The notes beneath the pieces are model-generated. The model worked only from the letters and a program-made list of their open reading frames with translations. It had not been told where the DNA came from and ran no database searches. 64,000 bases of DNA from assembly GCA_022113835.1 (NCBI GenBank), contig JAILWY010000027.1, forward strand, positions 5,210,501 to 5,274,500. The letters are read 5' to 3'. The DNA comes from Atopsyche davidsoni (taxonomy: Eukaryota > Arthropoda > Insecta > Trichoptera > Hydrobiosidae). Below, one piece after another: positions 28,601 through 43,600 of the stretch. The translations under genes and the position numbers were made by a program. Within the stretch, counting starts at the first letter, position 1; every line of letters begins with the position of its first letter.

Positions 28601-31600
28601 AATAAATCCAAACTAAATTACTTATTAAGCACAAACTTAGCGGCAGATCAACTCAGAATTATACGTAAAACAATGAAATTGAAAATAAAACGTGCGAAAG
28701 AGATGTTCATATATTTGTACATTTAATATTGATTCTTGTTGAGGGACAAGGCATTTGATTGGTGAAGATCCATTTTTATAATGATAAAACTACCTTTGTA
28801 TTTTGTCTTCACTTCGAGTTTATTAAATTTTAATATAACTAAACTGATGTTTAGTTATGCATCTGATGATGACCTAGTCTATTTGGTCGAAACTAGTAAT
28901 GCAAAAAAATAATAAACTCAAAATAAAGACAAAATACAAAGGTACTTTTATCATTATTATTTCACTGTAATTTTTAACAAATGTAATCATTTTTGATAGC
29001 TACGGTTATTATTAAATTAAACATTGGAGTGAATTCTAAAAAAAAAATAAAAAAACTTTTCAGTTTATAGGCTAGCTAATAGTATTTACACAAAATACCC
29101 ATTTCCATATGTATAATTTATTTTACTTACAAAAAATATGCTTAAATTATTTTTTGTAGCAGTTTTATGCTGAAAATTCGATTTATCTCGATATTTCCGG
29201 CGTAAATTATATTAATATTTAAAAGTAATATTCCGAACGATATATTGAAAATATGTCTAAATAATGTTTCCAGTAATCGATATATATATATATATTTATA
29301 CAAAAAATGTTTCCAAAATAAAATGTTAGACTTACCTCGTATTCACTTATGTATATTTATATATTACATGTATAATTCAATGAATTCACACAAAAAATAT
29401 AAACTTGTCTACTTTGTTTTGTCGATGTTTCCAGTTATGCAATACGAAATAAAAATGTTAAACTCTTGCATATCAATTTCTTTTGATTAATTTTCAAATT
29501 TATTTACTACAGGGAGTAAATTTACCTTCATATAATTTTGTATTTTGTAAGGCAACATAATTACTTGTAATTAATTATATTAATATTTTATGAGTTAAGT
29601 CTACTTTCAGGAGGTCATCGAGTTACTTATAATTAACCTCAATCAGTGCAACACTCTGGTTGCTCTATTGACCGGATAATTACGAAAGGCATCCGGATCC
29701 CGAGTATAAATTACTTTTTAAATAGCTGAGACTCCGGCCCCAGCCCTTTTACAACATTTAATTGGTTCTTTATACGATTCACCTCAAAAATTAAATAAAA
29801 CTCGTTAACTTTCTTAAGCTTCCGTTTGAAGTGTAAGCCAGGCGCGCAAATAACTCGACCAGAACTTTTAAGTGTGGGCAGAAGTGGGTCACAAAAATTA
29901 AATGATATTTGAAACCATTTCGTAATAAAAGTATTTTTCAATATTTAAAGGATAATAACTTTTTTGAAGTTTAACAGATTGTAAAATTATGAAAAGGCGA
30001 TAAATTGTAAACTTGCAATTAATAACTTGTGTTTGTGTATCTTCTACGAAAAGTATAAATAAATAAGGTCAAACTTTAATTATTCCAACAAAACAAGTTT
30101 TTGAGTAAACCGTACATATCAACGCTCAAACTAATAATTTACGTACGAATTAATATTAGATAAATTATAAAATAATTCTTTGATTTTCTCATTATTTATA
30201 AATTTTCTAATTCGTTCGATTGTGTTTGTATTAATCACTTTTTGAAAATTTGCGTTTTTAATCATTTCAGTATGTGCAAATATTGATGAATCTGCGTAAT
30301 CTTTGCTAAGCATCTTGAGCTCAAATGTTCCGTACAGACTACGTATCGTTCAGGCCACACATGTTTGTTTTCATATTACCCGGAGCTGCCTTGTGTGCTC
30401 ACAACCCTCGCCACTGATTGCCGACCGTCCTTCTCTAATTAGGAAACAGCCTAACCGTGTTTATTTAAAATTTACAGTATTACCACCTTCCACGTATTCA
30501 AGAAACCTTAAATTCTAGATACGAGAGTTATTGCACTAATTGCAATAATAAATTGACTCATTTACATTTCGCTGAAAATATTTAAATAATCTAGTTGATT
30601 AATTAAAAAACACACCATTTCTAAATCAAGCTCAAATAAAAGGTTAATTATATTGTACTTGAAATTATAAAATAAACTCAATATTTTTTAATATTTGTGA
30701 AAGGTTGGCGAAACCAGTCACAAATAAAAACGAACTTGTGGAAAATCACTCAAGTATTTTACTCAAAAATATTGAAATGGAATTCCACCAAGTACTCTGT
30801 CAAAAATATTGAATTTCTCAATATTTTTAAACACCCTGAGGACTGCAAGCTTCTGGGCTTTACTTCTCCCAATGCAACGATATAAAGGTTTGCCTGACTT
30901 TGTTCCGAAATTTTATTTCAGTTTATCAATGTTTTTGATTGCTCTATATGTGTTTCGAACACCTTATATTGAAAGAGTATTAATATTTATTCACAAATAA
31001 AAATTTATTGACGTTACTAATAAAAAAAATACATATTTTCTCGATAAACTATCGAGCGAATAGCTTATAAATTATTCAAAGATTGAATTGGAAAATTGAA
31101 AAGAAAATCTACTTTTTGATTTACAAAAATAAACTGAATGTGATACCAAGCATAGAACTATGTAGCAAAGAAGAATATTACACATTTCCGCAGGCGTATT
31201 TTTTCCAAGTCGTGTTTGGAATTTGAAACTCCATAAGGAAGCATAATATTCTGTCTTGATCCAAGCGAGACTTGTCCGGGTCCTTAGGCTGAAGCGGAAA
31301 AAAGTAATTCGAAGTATTCCAAGATAATTCACGTTATAAAAGACAGCGCCTAAGCCTTACTAGTGCCAAGACTTAATAAATACCAAAGAGATTACAGAGT
31401 ATTATACGATAATAAGTTTCCCTGTATTATTTAAAGATACCTTCTTTATCAATGCGTCAAATTTGATCAAAAAAATTGTAGATGTATTTGATGTAATTGT
31501 AATGCTTCATAAAGAGTCTATGAATACACATTATAAATATTTGTTTGTTGTTTTATTTGTAATTATTATTAAGATTCAACGTGTGTTTTAAGTAGAAGAT

Positions 31601-34600
31601 ATTTTATCTAGTATGACTTCGAGAGAATGGAAACAGTGTTTATTTCAAATAAACTTGCGAGACAGAATATTTCCAGAACTACCGCGTTATGCCCGTGACA
31701 GACTTTGATCGTCCATCACGCTCAGGGCAGCACTTACGTCCAGGTCAATAGTGCAATAGACCTTTCTGCTTATTCTGTGGATGTGAAATATAATTTTGTC
31801 AGCAAAACTACGAATAGCTTGTTAAATTTTGTGCTGGGAGTGTTTTCAGTCGATATTTTATTACGCTCTGGATTGTTGTCGAGGCAGCAAATAAACTCAC
31901 GGAACAGAAAAATATTTTTACTACCAATTAACTGTTGATTTTCTGCTAGGTTGATTCAGGTCCTAAAACTACACCAATTATGAATATTTCAGCTGATTGG
32001 TGTATTTAACAATCTTTAATACAATTTGTCTAATCATTATTAAAAAATAACTGCAAGTGTAAGTAAAAACTATTTTTTTTTTAAGTTAGGAAAGTTTACA
32101 ATAGATCATACGTAATTACATTATTATTTGGTTGATTCATAATATTTGCTATGAATAAAATACTCACACCATCTCACTCGTCTGCCTTACTCAATATAAA
32201 ATGATAATACTTCAAATAATAAAGTACTTTAAATAATTAGTTTTGACTAAAGATTTTTGCAGCGCAGAAGTCATTATTTCCTTTTGAAAAGTCATAAAAA
32301 GACTAATTAACACGTCTTTAATATCTTTAAAATCATTTGTGAATAAGCAATTACAAAAAACAATAAAAGGCAGAAAACTGTCTAATATCCAGTTATTGTA
32401 ATGACTAGACTAGAGAGGGGAAAAATGCCAATTTAATATGCAAATCGCATATAAAACGAAAGATAATATTTTGAATTGGCTAGATTTTTTATAAATATTC
32501 AACTACTTTTTACACTAAACTTTAACACCAGACAATGACTCAAGCGCCAAATAGAGCGCAATTATTCTTGGCCGATAAGCAAATCTCCCTTGGAACTTCA
32601 TTATGCTAATTTTCATTCAACCGTCTTTCTAATGCGTATTATAAGAACAAAAAAAATGTCATGAAATTAGGAAGATACAAAAGATTAAAATGTAAGCATT
32701 TTCACTTTTCAATGAGACCTCTTGGCCTTATGTGCGAAAGCGCTCTCAAATAAAAATATCGTACTCATATTTCCTGTCTTAGTGTGAAGTATTACAAATT
32801 GAACCAGTCTTCATTAAAAAGAGATTTAAAGCCCGAAATCGACATTTAAATGATAAAATTATTGTATAAATAAACAAAGAGCTAAGTTTAAAAAAAAGGC
32901 ATCTTGAGAAAATATCTCTTTTATAATTCGTCTCATTCACTTGCTTAGTAAATAAATAATATTTAATAAACAAAACTGTAACTAATGTACATAAATTATG
33001 CTTTACTAAAGAATTTATTAGGTTTAGTTTCCTCTTTTCAAGAGGTAATTTATGAACGCGTTTTCTTCAATTTATAAAATAAAAAATATTTGGGCAGACA
33101 GGTCGTATAACGAATGGTCCACCATTGCGATACTGCTAAAAACTAAGGGAATAAAATAATAAGGTTTTGTTATTAAAATTAATTCTTACTTTAAAGTAGT
33201 GAATCATGAATTTGAAATTTTTATTTCATAGATTCCCAATAGACAAATTGATATTAAAGTAGTTTTTTTATAAAATGTAACAAGTATTGAGATTAATTCA
33301 ACAGTATGATAATGATACCTGCATGATATTAACAATTATTTGGCTTTAAATTTATCTTTGCTTCAGCAGTTGCTGACCGATTACACGAGAAAAGGGATGT
33401 TTCAGGGTAGTCTCTAAGCAAACAATGTCACTCGTGGTTCTCGGTTAATAATGATCTTTCCATCAATTTAGGAGAAACATCCACAATACCTTGCTTGGGT
33501 CGTAATTTACCCGTGGAGGATGCTGTATTTGCTCTTTACCTTTTGGTATAATGAATTTTAAAACATACATAGTATTAAATCATATACATTCAACTATTTC
33601 ACTTAAATATTTAAACTTTCTAAAATATGGATTTGGCAGTTACAAACTTGCTTTTCTCATTATTCTAAAATCGATGATGTTTTCACATTTACGAATTTTT
33701 CAGATATTAAATATACAACTATGTCATAAATATACTAAATTTTATTTTTGAATATTAAGTGCTTAATTTACTATTACATAAATATGTTGAATAATCCTGT
33801 AATCAAAAAAAAATAAAGATACAAAAAATGACATTCATTCCCGAAAAGAACACCAAATAATAGATAAATATTTACGCGTTTACAAGGTTGAAAAGATAAA
33901 TTTAGGCAAATCTCTTACTTAAACATGGGTTCTATGGTATCGTATTTTTGTAAATGTATCCTGTAATAATATAATACATCCGCATGACATACCGTAATCT
34001 GCACCGTACATGGGATATGATGACAGCGCTCAAACAATGTCAGTTCTAAACGAGTTGTGTACAGAATATTTTGGAATGTAACAGAATATTTCGTTTTTCT
34101 TTATGGCTGAAACATCAACCTCATTCGGCAAAAACTGAAAACTGAAAAACGGTACACTTAGAGCTGCAGGTGGTTTCTGTAAGCGTTAAGGATGATTACG
34201 CTAATGCGATTAAATCAAAAATCAAGCTCTATTTGCTGTAAAAATATTCAAGTGTTCAAAAGTACGCAATAAAAATAATATTTATGTATTGAAATTCTTT
34301 CAGCATCGTTTTACTAGTGGAATGGCAATTTATATTTTTTTATTTTCAAACTCAACGCTACGTGAAAATTTATGCAATTTAATAATACTTTGAAGAAGAA
34401 AATGAAATTCAATAAATGAAGAAATTTTGTTAAATCAAAAGGCCTTTATTTTGATTTAAAAAGAAATTTAATAAAAAGGTTCAACCACTTATTTAAGAGA
34501 AACCGGTATCTGTTATTTTCTATTCAGTATTGATTGATTTTTATATCGATAAGAAATTGTTAGAAATTAATATTAGGCAAATGTTTGTTAATACAAAATG

Positions 34601-37600
34601 ACCAAACGCCCGATGCCCTTAACAAGGCACTTTGTCCCAAACTTGGTACAATAATCTAATCGACCGGGACTGAAACTTATGTATGAGCCAATTTGTATGA
34701 AAACTGGAATTGAATATTCATAGTCACATTAGGAGACTCCCCGAGGGGAAGAATCAAATCATCGTGAGGAATTTCCGGAAAGATTATAATTCAAAATTCA
34801 TCTTGTCTTGAGACGGCCGTGGTAGTTTAGAAACTTGCCTTGTGTTTGTTATCAATAATATGATAAGGCCCATCGTTGTGGCTTTTGAAATGCGCAAATC
34901 GATAAATTATAAAAATACTTTAAAATTTTAAAATAAAATTAAACGACCCATAAACGCTACAAATATTAGTAGTATCGCGATAACGTCAAAAGAATTGAAA
35001 TAACGGTTTTTTACAGACTTCTCCCGTATAACGTGCTCTGGTACAAAGCCTCGCTTTAAAAATATTATTTTTTAAAAACTTGGTAATTTTTTATACACGT
35101 ATATGACAGTTTTATTTGGAAATAGTTTTCTAAATAATACGTGCAAGTTCAAATGATTAACAGTTTAAAACTTTTACATTTTAGAAAATATAAAATTGTA
35201 CTGACCGCACAACTATTTTCATAAGTATGTTTCATATATTGTATACTTAATATAATTGGTTATAACGGCACAAATATTTTTTAACAAAATGTAAAAGTAC
35301 AAGTAAAGGCACTAAAGATAATTTTATCCGAAAAACAAATTTAAGGTGATAATAGTAGCGACGTTTTCGTTTTCACATAATTTCCTATTGATCTGTTTTT
35401 GTTTTTCTTCATTCCTACAATTACATTATTTATACGTTGGGGTAAAACGACTTCTTTTGATTTTGCCTAGTCTCTGAAAACTTCAACGTAACACCAACAC
35501 AAATAAACTACCGCTAATGTCCCTCTGAAAATATTTTATATACAAAAGCAGGCTTTTTTTAATAAGTATTTAAACAACTTAGCACTCAATATTTTAAATT
35601 CCTTATGCCGACATTATTTTTAAATTCAAAATGCTGTATAATTATCGTTAGCTAATAGCTTGAAATATTTCAATTAATAATATGTCTGGCGCAGCAATGC
35701 TCTTTTTTAACATTGTTGCAATATCGATAATTATGACTTGGCGAAAATTTCAACTCAAATTAGAAATGGTCTATATTAATGAAGAGTTTTCAAATAGGAA
35801 TCACGTGTTTAAATAAAATATTAAGCTGAATTTTATTTTACAAGTTTGTAAACGAGGTTAAATTTTATACATCCTTTTATTTATTCGAGTCACACAATCA
35901 GAACTCACAATTTGAAAAGCATATTTAAACTTTAAACAAAACCTAACTTTAATTTTAAATATATATTAAAAAACTTCTCTTGGAAAAATAATAATTAAAC
36001 GCTCCATTGATCGTTCAATTTTCATGTCGTTATTATTAATTGAAACTTAAATAATTAAAAACTGGTTACTTGACAGCGAGCCCTGATTGAAAAAGTTTTA
36101 TTTATACCCACTAGACATCCACTCATAACAAAGTGTTGGATGTTGACCGTAATTCAATTTCAGAAGTTGGTGGGCAGGGAAGGAAGGCTTCCTCACAACT
36201 TGTTCCACATTTTCCAGAACTTGATAACTTCTCCATCAGTATGAGTAAACTTCAAACTGACGTATTTACTTTTTTTAATTCTAAAATATGTCTAAAGTTT
36301 TAAGTACAGTGCCATTTATTGATATTTATTCTATGATTGCATATTCGTTATTTATTAATATAACCAAAAATTGTAGTGTCAAATATACACCATATATAAG
36401 TCGGCATTATAATTTAAAAAATGACATTGATTTAATGACATTTAATAAGAAACCTAAACACAAAAATATAAATACCTGCAAACCTATTTGTACATAAAAA
36501 ATATGTAAGACAATTTTTAAAATTTATGACATTAGATCGATATCGTACAAACAATCCGAGTACTCAAAGATGAATTTTTAATGTAAACTTGACATTTTGA
36601 ACATATCAACAAAGCATTGCATGTATTTACATAATACAAAAAGTCTTCACATAAAATGTGTACAAATAATAAATATATAAATCAATACAAATATTCTTAA
36701 AAAGTTCGTGCTCTAAAAAAAATTGGGAGAAAATATACATTGAACTTTATTGTCACAGGGTTTTTTAATCCAGTATGAAAAAAAATAAGGCCTTACTTCC
36801 TCAATATCTCATTTTCGGGTAAAATGGTTATGGCAATAATAAGAACCGTAAAATAATTATTTTAGTAAACTAGGTGTGAATATTAGTTAGCTTAAAACGA
36901 AAGTTAAAATAGTTGTATATTTTATCCCAAAATTTTCATAAATAAATATATTGAAAATATATGTAAATGATGTGATAATGACGTGTCAGATTATGAATTT
37001 AGTTTCAGTGTGATGTAACGTGCAACATCTAATAAAAAATAGAATACTTACCACAGTTAAAAAAAAGCTCTTTATTTACTTGTAAATAAACAACCAAATC
37101 TTATATACGATAAGTACTAAGATTCTCTTAACCATAAAAACATTTTTTATAAAAATGTACTTGAAATACAAAACTTAAATATCACTGATTTGGCATTGAA
37201 TATTTGTACATAAAAAATATATGAATATGCCAGTTCATTCCAAGAGTAAAAGTTCCAAAAATATGCATTAAAAGAATAAATAAAACTATAATACTTTGAT
37301 ATTAATAAATTAAACGCAAATAGCACTCGTATTTCCTTTAAAAAAATAATCTCAAATAACGTTTGTCGAAAGCTAACATTTGGTTTAAAAACTGATAACA
37401 ATAAAAATCAAGCTAATAAATCTCTCATTCAATGTACAATAAAATAAATAAGAGCCGCATAAAAATCTTTCCTAATAAACCAAGCTTACGGTTCCATTAC
37501 AAACTGAAAATCTATAAATATTGTTACAGCAGGAGGTTCAGGTTCCGTTATTTATTGCTATAGACTTTCACATAAATTACCCAAATTTTTAGCGCACCCA

Positions 37601-40600
37601 TATTTCGAATGAAAAATAAAGTCTTACGATTTTCGGCTATGAATAAACCACAAATTTTAACAGGCAAATAATGTTAACTTTTCTTTACTTTCAACGTAAA
37701 AAGTCATCGCAAAACGGAGGCACTAAATTCAAATAAACGTTTTTTGTTGAAAAAAAAACCTTGGAAATTCTTTTATTGTTAACAGCAAGCATAATTTATT
37801 AGCTCTACTTTGTAAATAAAATATGATATCTAAATTAAAGACACAAAAATTAATCATGATTGAGAATGCATTAAGTGCTTTTGGCAAGCCTGACACTTAG
37901 TTTTTTTTTTCATCTATCATTTGTATAATGTTTTTCTTTAAATAAGTTATTAATTAGTAAAATAGACTGAATGTATCATTAACACGTCTACAATATAAAA
38001 TAGAATTTTTTATTAATTAATTCATTACTCAAAGGTTTTGTGTATTTTTATATGTATATATGCCCATTTATAGACGGCGTTCAAAAACGGTTACTAAATC
38101 TCCAGTTCAGATATTTACTTGCACAGTCTTGCTGCTACCAAATAGAATAATATTGAAAAAAATGTGATGTGACTTTCCCATAGGTCATAAGGAATTTCGA
38201 CCTATATTTGTAGTTTACAACCTTTGTCCCTCGCCCTGAAGGGCTCGCCGACCGTTCCACCCCATATTCGATTTCCAATTTCCGGTCAAGCTCATATCAA
38301 CGTGATTTTTGAACCTGTCCGACGTGCCTAAGGAAATTCTTACGAATACTTCACTAACAGCAGATGAAAGAAAATTTCAAACGTTTGATGCATCAAAATT
38401 ACCCCTCGTTTAAAAGTTATGTAAGCGTTATTTCAATTTTAACTGTTACTTTGAGGATATTGAGGCGTAAACTGAATTTATTGGGCTTTGTTTTATCTCT
38501 ATTTTATTTCTACTTACAACATCTTGAAATTGTGGGTATGAAATTAGGCTTCTACTTTGGTATTGTAAATTTCAACTTCAAAAAGCATTATTAAAATCGT
38601 TAAACTTTATGTAAATTCCTAGAATAAATAGCTGAACGTGCTTTCATAAATTAAATTCTAAAGATTTCAAAATCTGGCAAAAATAATGAAATTGCTAAGT
38701 TAAATTCTATGTTTTTTTTTTTAATGTACACTATCTACCGAAAACTGAAATCTTACATTTCAGTTCTACCTTCCTACATACATAGCTGATTCTATATCAA
38801 TTGTAAATAATTACAATCATGAAATATAAAACAATGAAGAAACAATTCAACAAAACTAAATGAATATCTTTGAAAAGCATGCAATGAAATAAACAACATG
38901 AGAATTGATCGAATCCTGAAAACTAACATAAAAACTTCTAACGTTATCGGCAATAACAATACTAACAAAATGCATGTGCATCAAATGATTAACGGTTAAC
39001 AATTAAAGTTAATCAGTAAACTTAGCTCAAGGAACACTCCTGAGTATGCGCCAGTACAAAAAGCTTAAAAAAAAGGGTGCATTAAAAGTGCACTTTGCCC
39101 CGAGAGCTTGTTTTTTTGAGATTTTGCACACGAGTATACTCACAAATTTTTTTTTTTAACTTATAAACATGTGTTGAACTGTTAAATAAATATTATGCAA
39201 TAAAAGTTTTTATATTATGCCACTAGTTCAATTGAAGAGATTGTAATATTCTTGTAATTTTTCTATGAGTTGTCTTGTGCATAGTAAAAAAATGGCAGAA
39301 AACTTTTTATAGATATCCAAATACGCTAACACTAAACGAACGCCGTGAATAAGATAAGGTGGTAAAAAATAAATAAATCACACTAATAGATAAGTTGAAA
39401 AACTTCTACTGTCTGGAGGCTGGATGAGATATTCTAACATAAATCTTTATGTCTAATAATTCTGCTTTAGGTTGTGAATTTGATAAAAATATCTTTGTCA
39501 AAAATCTGTATCAAATATATAATTTAACACGAATATTATTTTATGTAAAAAAATTATCGATGTCTTTATAATAATTCCTGTCGAAATTTCGACCCCATGG
39601 GTCACTCGCCCAACAATAAACAGCACAAATTTATTTGATCAAATTCACTTACATTTTAAATGTGCATAAAAATTTAGATCAATGTTTTTTGCGTGAACAA
39701 AATGTTATTAACAATATTTCTTACATGTGTAAAAATTGTTTGAAGAGGTAAATCTGATCGGTTAAGATGAAAAAATATATATTTGCATGTGTAGCGATCT
39801 TAAGCCATGCCAAATCAAATAGCGGTGGTGTGACCAATATATTGAATAAACATCCTTAGAATCTATAATTTATTGATTACCACCTCACCTCAGTAACTGC
39901 GTGCACACAGCGCCTTCCGCCTATTGCCACTAAAAACTTATTTATCTTTTATCAGCACTGCTTTACCAAGAACGTGTCGGAGATCATTCATTGCATATTC
40001 GTTTTTTTTGTGATTTTTGATGACTGTGCAGATTTCCACAAAACCAAGTCATGCATTTTGTTCGGTGTTAGTTTCAAGTGCCGAAATGAAGTTTGCAGTT
40101 AGGTTGCCGATGATGATGATGAGTGATGGGCAAGCGGGTGAAGTCAGCCAGGGGTGTAGGTCGGTCGGATCGTGGTCATTCAGTAATAATTAATAATCAT
40201 AGGTCGGGTGTTGACAGTCGCAGACCGTCGTCCTTACCCTCCTCGTCGGATTTGAGGTACAGTTGCCCGCGCGAGCTCAGAGCAGGCCGGCAGTCCGACA
40301 CCAGCTCTGCGGCCACAGAAACACACGGTTAGGTTGGGTTTGGAGGTTCATTTCAAATTTGTAACATCGATAAAAAGTAACCACAGAGCAGATCGATGGC
40401 TTGGCATAAGAATAATCAAAAACCTGCAGTTAATAAATAATTCGATTTTATCAAATTTCCTTGTCATTTGATAAGCCTAGTAAAAATGCAATATAAACAA
40501 AATATATTTCTGATTTAATGATTGCGTAAATATTGTCTTTTGCTTAAAATATTTAAACATAACAAAAAATAACTACCTAAAATTCAAATAAACTAAGCTT

Positions 40601-43600
40601 GAAACGTTGTTATCAATGACATCACACAATTATTAAAATTTACCAAAATATATTTAAGTTGTGAGAACATTTACGTAACGGTGCTGATAACGATGCAAAG
40701 TAATAACAAGTGCGCTTGTTCTCAAAAAATTTATATAAACTAGCAAAACGATGGTTGAACCGATGATAGTTGTTCCCAAAGCAGATTTTTAACATCAATG
40801 CAATTTAAACATTACAGTAATTTTTAGTTATTAACTAATTAATTTAAATTAGTAAATATAATAAAGCTCAACAAGAAACATACATTTTAAGATTTAACAG
40901 CTTTTAATTGTAAAAATTTAACATGCATGTAGTGAAAAGTTGACTTTGACAATATTGAATTATAAAAAAACTTTATCTATAAGTATAGATGTTTTTACCA
41001 TTTAAATTGTTATTTAATAATAATGTATTAAATAAAAATAAAATTACTCTGTATTCTACTGTAAATTAAAAAATATTTGACTTTAAAAAAGTTTCTAGGT
41101 ACGCAGAGGATTCCAATAGATTATAAGCTGATTTTGTTCTATAACTAAGTTAGAGTTGTTTAATACCAAGCCATCAAAGGAACCAATTGTCAGCAGAAGT
41201 TGTCTCTCTACAAAGGGATTTCTCTTAAGGGATGCAACTTCACAAACTGCTGAAGTTTATAATTAAACGTTGAAATTCCTATTTCTATATGTAAAAGACA
41301 GTTTTGGTCAATGGGATAATTCAAGACTTCAGGGATTCGACTATAGGATCGATCATCTAGGGATTATTTCATATCATTTCAGTGGTGTTCAAAATATAGC
41401 ATTCGCAATGAAAACTAGTTATTTTGTAACTAAAAGCATACATAATACAAACACAAAGGATAATAAATAAACCAAATAGTGTTATAAACGGAACATGACG
41501 TCACTGAGTACTTTCGCTTAATTATTCATAAATATGTTTTTTTTTTAAGTGATGCTTTGGAAATCCTATCCAAATATAACCAATTACGTCATAGAGTGGC
41601 CTAGATTTTAATTTTCCACTCTACTAAATACAGACGTATTGTTTAGTACCCTGACCGCAATCTTCCTCCGTCTCCTACTCTTCCCCAAGTACTTCTTACA
41701 CCACCATCAACATCGCAATACCAAGACAATTCACAACGCGATCTAAACTACCACAAAAAGGCTTTGTCCGAGTACTCCTATCGTACAGAAATATAGTTTT
41801 TTGAAACGAGTAGTTATTTAAGATCTTGAATAACAAAGCGTAATAGTTAAATATAAAGTATTACTATTTTCATAGTAGAAATGAGATTATTTCCGATGGC
41901 TATACATCAACAGTCGAGAGAGTATCGATGGCACGTTTTCAGAGGTTTTTCAGACTTGCGTTTATCAAAGCGTAAAAAAATATTTCACGCGTGAGAGTCT
42001 CGTAAACACCTTGTATGAGTTATAGCCTCCCGCGGAGAAATAATATGAAAGATAAAAAAATTACGACAATTGTGTGGTGAAAAAGAAAATAAATGCAAAG
42101 GAATCACCCCATTGTTATTTTATTTGTAAATTTAGTAGCTTTATATTTCAGATTTTTCCTTGTTTATAGGCGAATAATTTATTTAAAATTCTTATTAAAA
42201 AGCAAAATATTTGATGTAATACTGTATATATATATATATATATACTATTTATATAAAAACTCAAAGCAAAGAAATCTCTTGTACAGATTTTTGCCAATTA
42301 ATTTAAATTTATTATAAAATACCACTTATTTTTTAAGATTGAACATTTTCCGCGAAGAGAACTTTTATTTTTTGTTATTTATTCGGATAATGAAGCAAAA
42401 TAATTTTAAAAATATGACACGATCAAAATTAAACGAGTGTGTTTTACAAAAAGCTATTTGTTTGGCGTTGTCTTCATTATATTAATAAATTGATATATAA
42501 ATCAATTATTATTCATCGCAAAATGAATAACGTGAAAATATATTTTTACTAATTTATAAATTATAAAATATGTTTTGTTTAAAAAAATATCCAAGTGAAA
42601 ATAAAATAAAACTTATGAATTAATATTTTTATGTTTGCAAAATAATCTTATTTATAATCAACTATACTAAAATCAACAAATCTAAAACAATAATTTCAGA
42701 TTAGTTGATTTCATCTATGTTTTTTGTTAGTTAATTAAGAATACCGAACATTTTAAGACTATGAAAATATTTTATTATAGCGTAGCAGGTATAAATCTTA
42801 ATTATTAATGGTTAAATTTCATAACTATATTTCTTAATTTTTTGAAAAAATAAATCATACAATAAATATTAAATACAAACCATAAGATGATTGAGGAGGT
42901 GGACATCTACAAAAATCTGAAAGGGTGTTTTTATTTGATCAATTGAATAATGAAGTTTGTTATATATGAGTATGTGTGCTATTAAACAGTTTCGTGTAAT
43001 GTTAATTGTATTTTTAGTGTTTTCTAATAAGCCAGCGTGAAAATATAAGGTATAAGCAAACAGAACCATAAATAAAAGGCGATGTTAACAAAACATATGT
43101 ATTTTTTTATTTTGTTTAACTATTTACAAATGAAGTGGTTATGACAACACAAAAGGATGAGATGGTAAAAGAAAATTAGTAACAAAAATAAATAAACAAA
43201 ATATAATTAATAATAGAAATAAAACATATTTTTACAAAAGAAAAATAGAGATAACAATCCACAAAAATATATAAAAAATAACCAATTTTATTATTATTTT
43301 TAAATATATACGAGATTAAACAATGTTTTAATACACTTTAAAGGATTTAAAATGACATAACTCCGGTTCATCATAATTGCAACTCAATTATTATTTTACG
43401 AAAGAGAGAATAAAAAAATTGATTATTTATTACCTATAAAATATATAATAGTAAAATATATAATCATATTAAACATGGTTTAAATGAGATAACAAAACAA
43501 AAACCCAAGATGAATAATAAAACAGAAACATTAAGCCACCACATAATTTTTTTTTTTACAATAAATCAAAATGAAGATGAATACAATAGGAGGGAGGGGG

